Part shown: positions 6,094 to 7,350 of the stretch, in pieces
Layout of the letters: each line of letters opens with the position of its first letter
Position numbering within the stretch: position 1 is the stretch's first letter
NCBI GenBank assembly: GCA_014729945.1
Contig: WJJC01000062.1
Coordinates: 1-7,350, forward strand
DNA from: Candidatus Bathyarchaeota archaeon
GTDB lineage: Archaea; Thermoproteota; Bathyarchaeia; TCS64
DNA length: 7,350 bases
Direction: 5' to 3'
Translations under genes and position numbers: made by a program
The notes under the pieces: generated by a model
Databases searched by the model: none
What the model saw: only the letters and a program-made list of their open reading frames with translations
Told to the model about the DNA's origin: nothing

Positions 6094-6466
6094 ATGCTTT
6101 GATTGGGGTGGATTTTAAACAGCTGTCAATATGGGTTAGTATTGTATTCAGTTCTTTGTCGAATTTATCTGGTTCCCTGTATCCTATTATGTGTCCAACG
6201 GGGGTATCTTCACAGAAGACCACAAAAGTTGGGGTACTTCTTACACCATTCGCTATAGCGAATTTACGGTTCTCCCTGCTATCCAAGAGGTTCATCCGAG
6301 TGAATTTTACTTCGTTCCCGTATTTCTCTGACTGTGATTTGTATATTGGTTTCATCTGTATGCATACGGGGCATTTATGGTGCCAGAACTCAACCACCAC
6401 AGGTTTTTCTTCGTTGGCTACTTCCTCATTCCAGTTACCTACCTGGATATCGAAAATACTCGGCAT
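6092..6466 (-). CDS. Thioredoxin-like protein with CPVC active site
   Basis: This is a small dithiol-disulfide oxidoreductase, probably the partner of the adjacent reductase. From ATG it is 124 residues and one thioredoxin fold. The strand VVVEFW (23-28) leads into HHKC32-PV-C35, then the cis-proline is P79 in VRSTPTF, followed by FVVF and GHIIGYREP. The active site is CPVC where standard thioredoxin has WCGPC, and the residue before the first Cys is Lys instead of Trp. Such changes shift redox potential or partner choice; the direction cannot be read here. Further cysteines occur at 85 and 116. There is no signal peptide, so it is cytoplasmic. ATG 6464-6466 is chosen over GTG 6473-6475 because GTGAT fits as ribosome site. 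The upstream gene ends 26 bp before it. Confidence 0.92.
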   Translation of the reverse strand: MPSIFDIQVGNWNEEVANEEKPVVVEFWHHKCPVCIQMKPIYKSQSEKYGNEVKFTRMNLLDSRENRKFAIANGVRSTPTFVVFCEDTPVGHIIGYREPDKFDKELNTILTHIDSCLKSTPIKA

Positions 6467-6470
6467 ATTA

Positions 6471-6475
6471 ATCAC
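6471..6475 (-). promoter_or_regulatory. Ribosome binding site GTGAT that decides the trx start
   Basis: GTGAT is 4 nt before ATG (6466-6464) and forms the same 12-mer GTGATTAATATG that precedes the flavodiiron start. It matches the complement of the archaeal 16S 3' tail. The GTG inside it is therefore probably not the initiation codon. Confidence 0.6.
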
Positions 6476-6492
6476 GTTTAGAATCTAGAGAT

Positions 6493-6837
6493 TTATAGTT
6501 GTTTGAAGTCTAGTGATTTATTACTTATAACAAGCTCATATAACTGGTTGGGATAAGGTTTCAAGTTAAGACTCTCCAATTCCTCCCCAGTTAGAATCAT
6601 TGTTAGCTTTCTCTGCTCATATGTGTTCTCCTGTGTTCCCGGCATCATACCCTGGAAACTTTTTGTGACCTGTACTACCATCTGGTTAATCTCCTCAGGA
6701 ACCTCAGGGTTACTCATCATAACCATAGGTGGCTTACTCCTAACTTCAACGAAATCTATTTGAAATGCTTCTCGTTTTTCAGGGTCTTTAACCGCTTTAA
6801 CGGTTTGCACTTTTAGTTTGATCTTGCTACTTATCAT
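6493..6837 (-). CDS. Conserved-looking protein of unknown function in the prs-trx operon
   Basis: A 114-residue soluble protein that I do not recognise. It has no cysteine, signal or membrane segment. The N-terminal part (KIKLKVQTVKAV, then AFQIDFVEVR, 24-33) and the C-terminal part (RKLTMILTGEELESL and LYELVISN) read as beta-strands with one turn or helix. A methionine- and proline-rich middle (SKPPMVMMSNPEVP at 34-47, and FQGMMPG at 61-67) contains a short amphipathic helix. It sits 44 bp after prs and 26 bp before trx on the same strand, so co-transcription is likely. No Shine-Dalgarno is evident before ATG (6837-6835); a weak AT-rich element (ACTTATTTCC) within the prs gap could give a short-leader transcript. 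Context alone hints at a role near thioredoxin or nucleotide metabolism. The coding call is good; the function is open. Confidence 0.82.
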   Translation of the reverse strand: MISSKIKLKVQTVKAVKDPEKREAFQIDFVEVRSKPPMVMMSNPEVPEEINQMVVQVTKSFQGMMPGTQENTYEQRKLTMILTGEELESLNLKPYPNQLYELVISNKSLDFKQL

Positions 6838-6881
6838 TGTTTCAGATTAGAGACACACGGGGTAGGGGAAATAAGTATCGG

Positions 6882-7350
6882 TTATATCTTCCGTAGATAG
6901 TCGGCTATTAGCCCAGCAACTGATACAGTCTCGTAAACAGAGTCAACTGTGTCTGTTGCTACTATCTTATCCGCTCCAGCGTTTTTTAGTTTCTCATTGG
7001 CGCCAGGCACCCGTAGAGCATGTGTACATACGGCTGCTACTTTTCCTGCTCCCTGTTCCTTGAGACCGCGAATTGCCCTTGACATGGTGCCTCCACTGCT
7101 TATGATATCATCAAAGATGACTACCTTCTCTCCTTTGAGGTCCAGATCTTTTACAACCATAGAGGTTTTACCGGTGTATTTGTCCCGTACCTTCTCGAAG
7201 AAAGCAAAGCCCCCTCCCATAACAGTGCTTACTTGTTCAACTATCTCTTTACGACCTAAATCTGGCGATAGACTATAGGCTCCATCGTAGCCATTTTTCT
7301 TCATATATTCTGCTAATACAAAAATAGCTGTTACATTATGTATACGCATA
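6882..7350 (-). CDS. prs: Ribose-phosphate pyrophosphokinase, C-terminal half (5' end beyond the window)
   Basis: The enzyme makes PRPP from ribose 5-phosphate and ATP for purine, pyrimidine, histidine and related synthesis. About 156 C-terminal residues of an expected ~285-300 are present; the frame stays open to the window edge, and the Met encoded at 7347-7349 is probably internal. The PRPP-binding motif VVIFDDIISSGGT is clear, followed by the usual GAGKVAAVCTHAL and a DKIVATDTVDS segment near the C-terminus. SPDLGRKE corresponds to the pyrophosphate/metal site region. The flexible catalytic loop reads FFEKVRDKYTG, keeping the Lys and Arg of the bacterial KRR stretch with Val between them. 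It is the first visible gene of the minus-strand operon, and the 44-bp gap to the next gene shows no obvious terminator. Confidence 0.93.
   Translation of the reverse strand, partial: MRIHNVTAIFVLAEYMKKNGYDGAYSLSPDLGRKEIVEQVSTVMGGGFAFFEKVRDKYTGKTSMVVKDLDLKGEKVVIFDDIISSGGTMSRAIRGLKEQGAGKVAAVCTHALRVPGANEKLKNAGADKIVATDTVDSVYETVSVAGLIADYLRKI

Noticed and set aside
5997..6488. Open frame of 163 codons on the plus strand across the trx/trxB junction
   Set aside because: It is antisense to two well-supported genes with intact motifs and has no good ribosome site context.
6949..7278. Open frame of 109 codons on the plus strand opposite prs
   Set aside because: It is antisense to the PRPP-binding region; its composition follows from the real gene.
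1..7350. CRISPR arrays, tRNA or rRNA genes, insertion sequences, replication origin
   Set aside because: No regularly spaced repeats, cloverleaf-like sequence, transposase or terminal inverted repeats were seen; the gaps between genes are all under about 100 bp.

Overview
The window most likely comes from an anaerobic or microaerophilic archaeon, probably euryarchaeal-like; I cannot name a lineage. The signs are Shine-Dalgarno sites of the archaeal 16S-tail type (GAGGT, GTGAT), T-run ends instead of hairpin terminators, TATA-like boxes about 25-30 bp before some starts, a class A flavodiiron protein, and an archaeal-style tRNase Z and ribose-phosphate pyrophosphokinase. Composition is moderately AT-rich and even, with no mobile elements, tRNAs, rRNAs or CRISPR arrays. 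Genes are tightly packed and several overlap.

Layout: (1) Positions 1-1061, plus strand: an iron-sulfur assembly operon with the 3' part of a NifS/IscS cysteine desulfurase, IscU, and a 47-residue cysteine-rich protein whose start lies inside iscU. (2) 1149-1739, plus: a PAP2-like membrane phosphatase with its own candidate promoter. (3) 1751-2923, minus: a flavodiiron protein (O2/NO reductase), convergent with the PAP2 gene and divergent from (4) 3024-3437, plus: a membrane-anchored rhodanese. (5) 3495-4265, plus: a TIM-barrel protein of the sugar phosphate isomerase / endonuclease IV superfamily. (6) 4257-7350, minus: a probable operon read in the order prs (5' end outside the window) - unknown 114-residue protein - thioredoxin-like protein with a CPVC active site - thioredoxin-reductase-like flavoprotein - tRNase Z. 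Its last gene overlaps the TIM-barrel gene tail to tail by 9 bp.

Functionally the window is rich in sulfur, thiol and oxygen-defence chemistry: sulfur release and Fe-S scaffolding (IscS, IscU, Cys-rich small protein), sulfane-sulfur transfer (rhodanese), O2/NO removal (flavodiiron protein), and dithiol reduction (Trx/TrxR). The most notable departures from family norms are a Val where cysteine desulfurases keep an Arg that contacts the substrate carboxylate, a TrxR without the HRRxxxR NADPH-phosphate motif paired with a CPVC thioredoxin, and the small cysteine protein overlapping iscU. I see no clearly new multi-gene defence or mobile system. The best candidates for undescribed biology are the 47-residue protein and the 114-residue protein upstream of trx.
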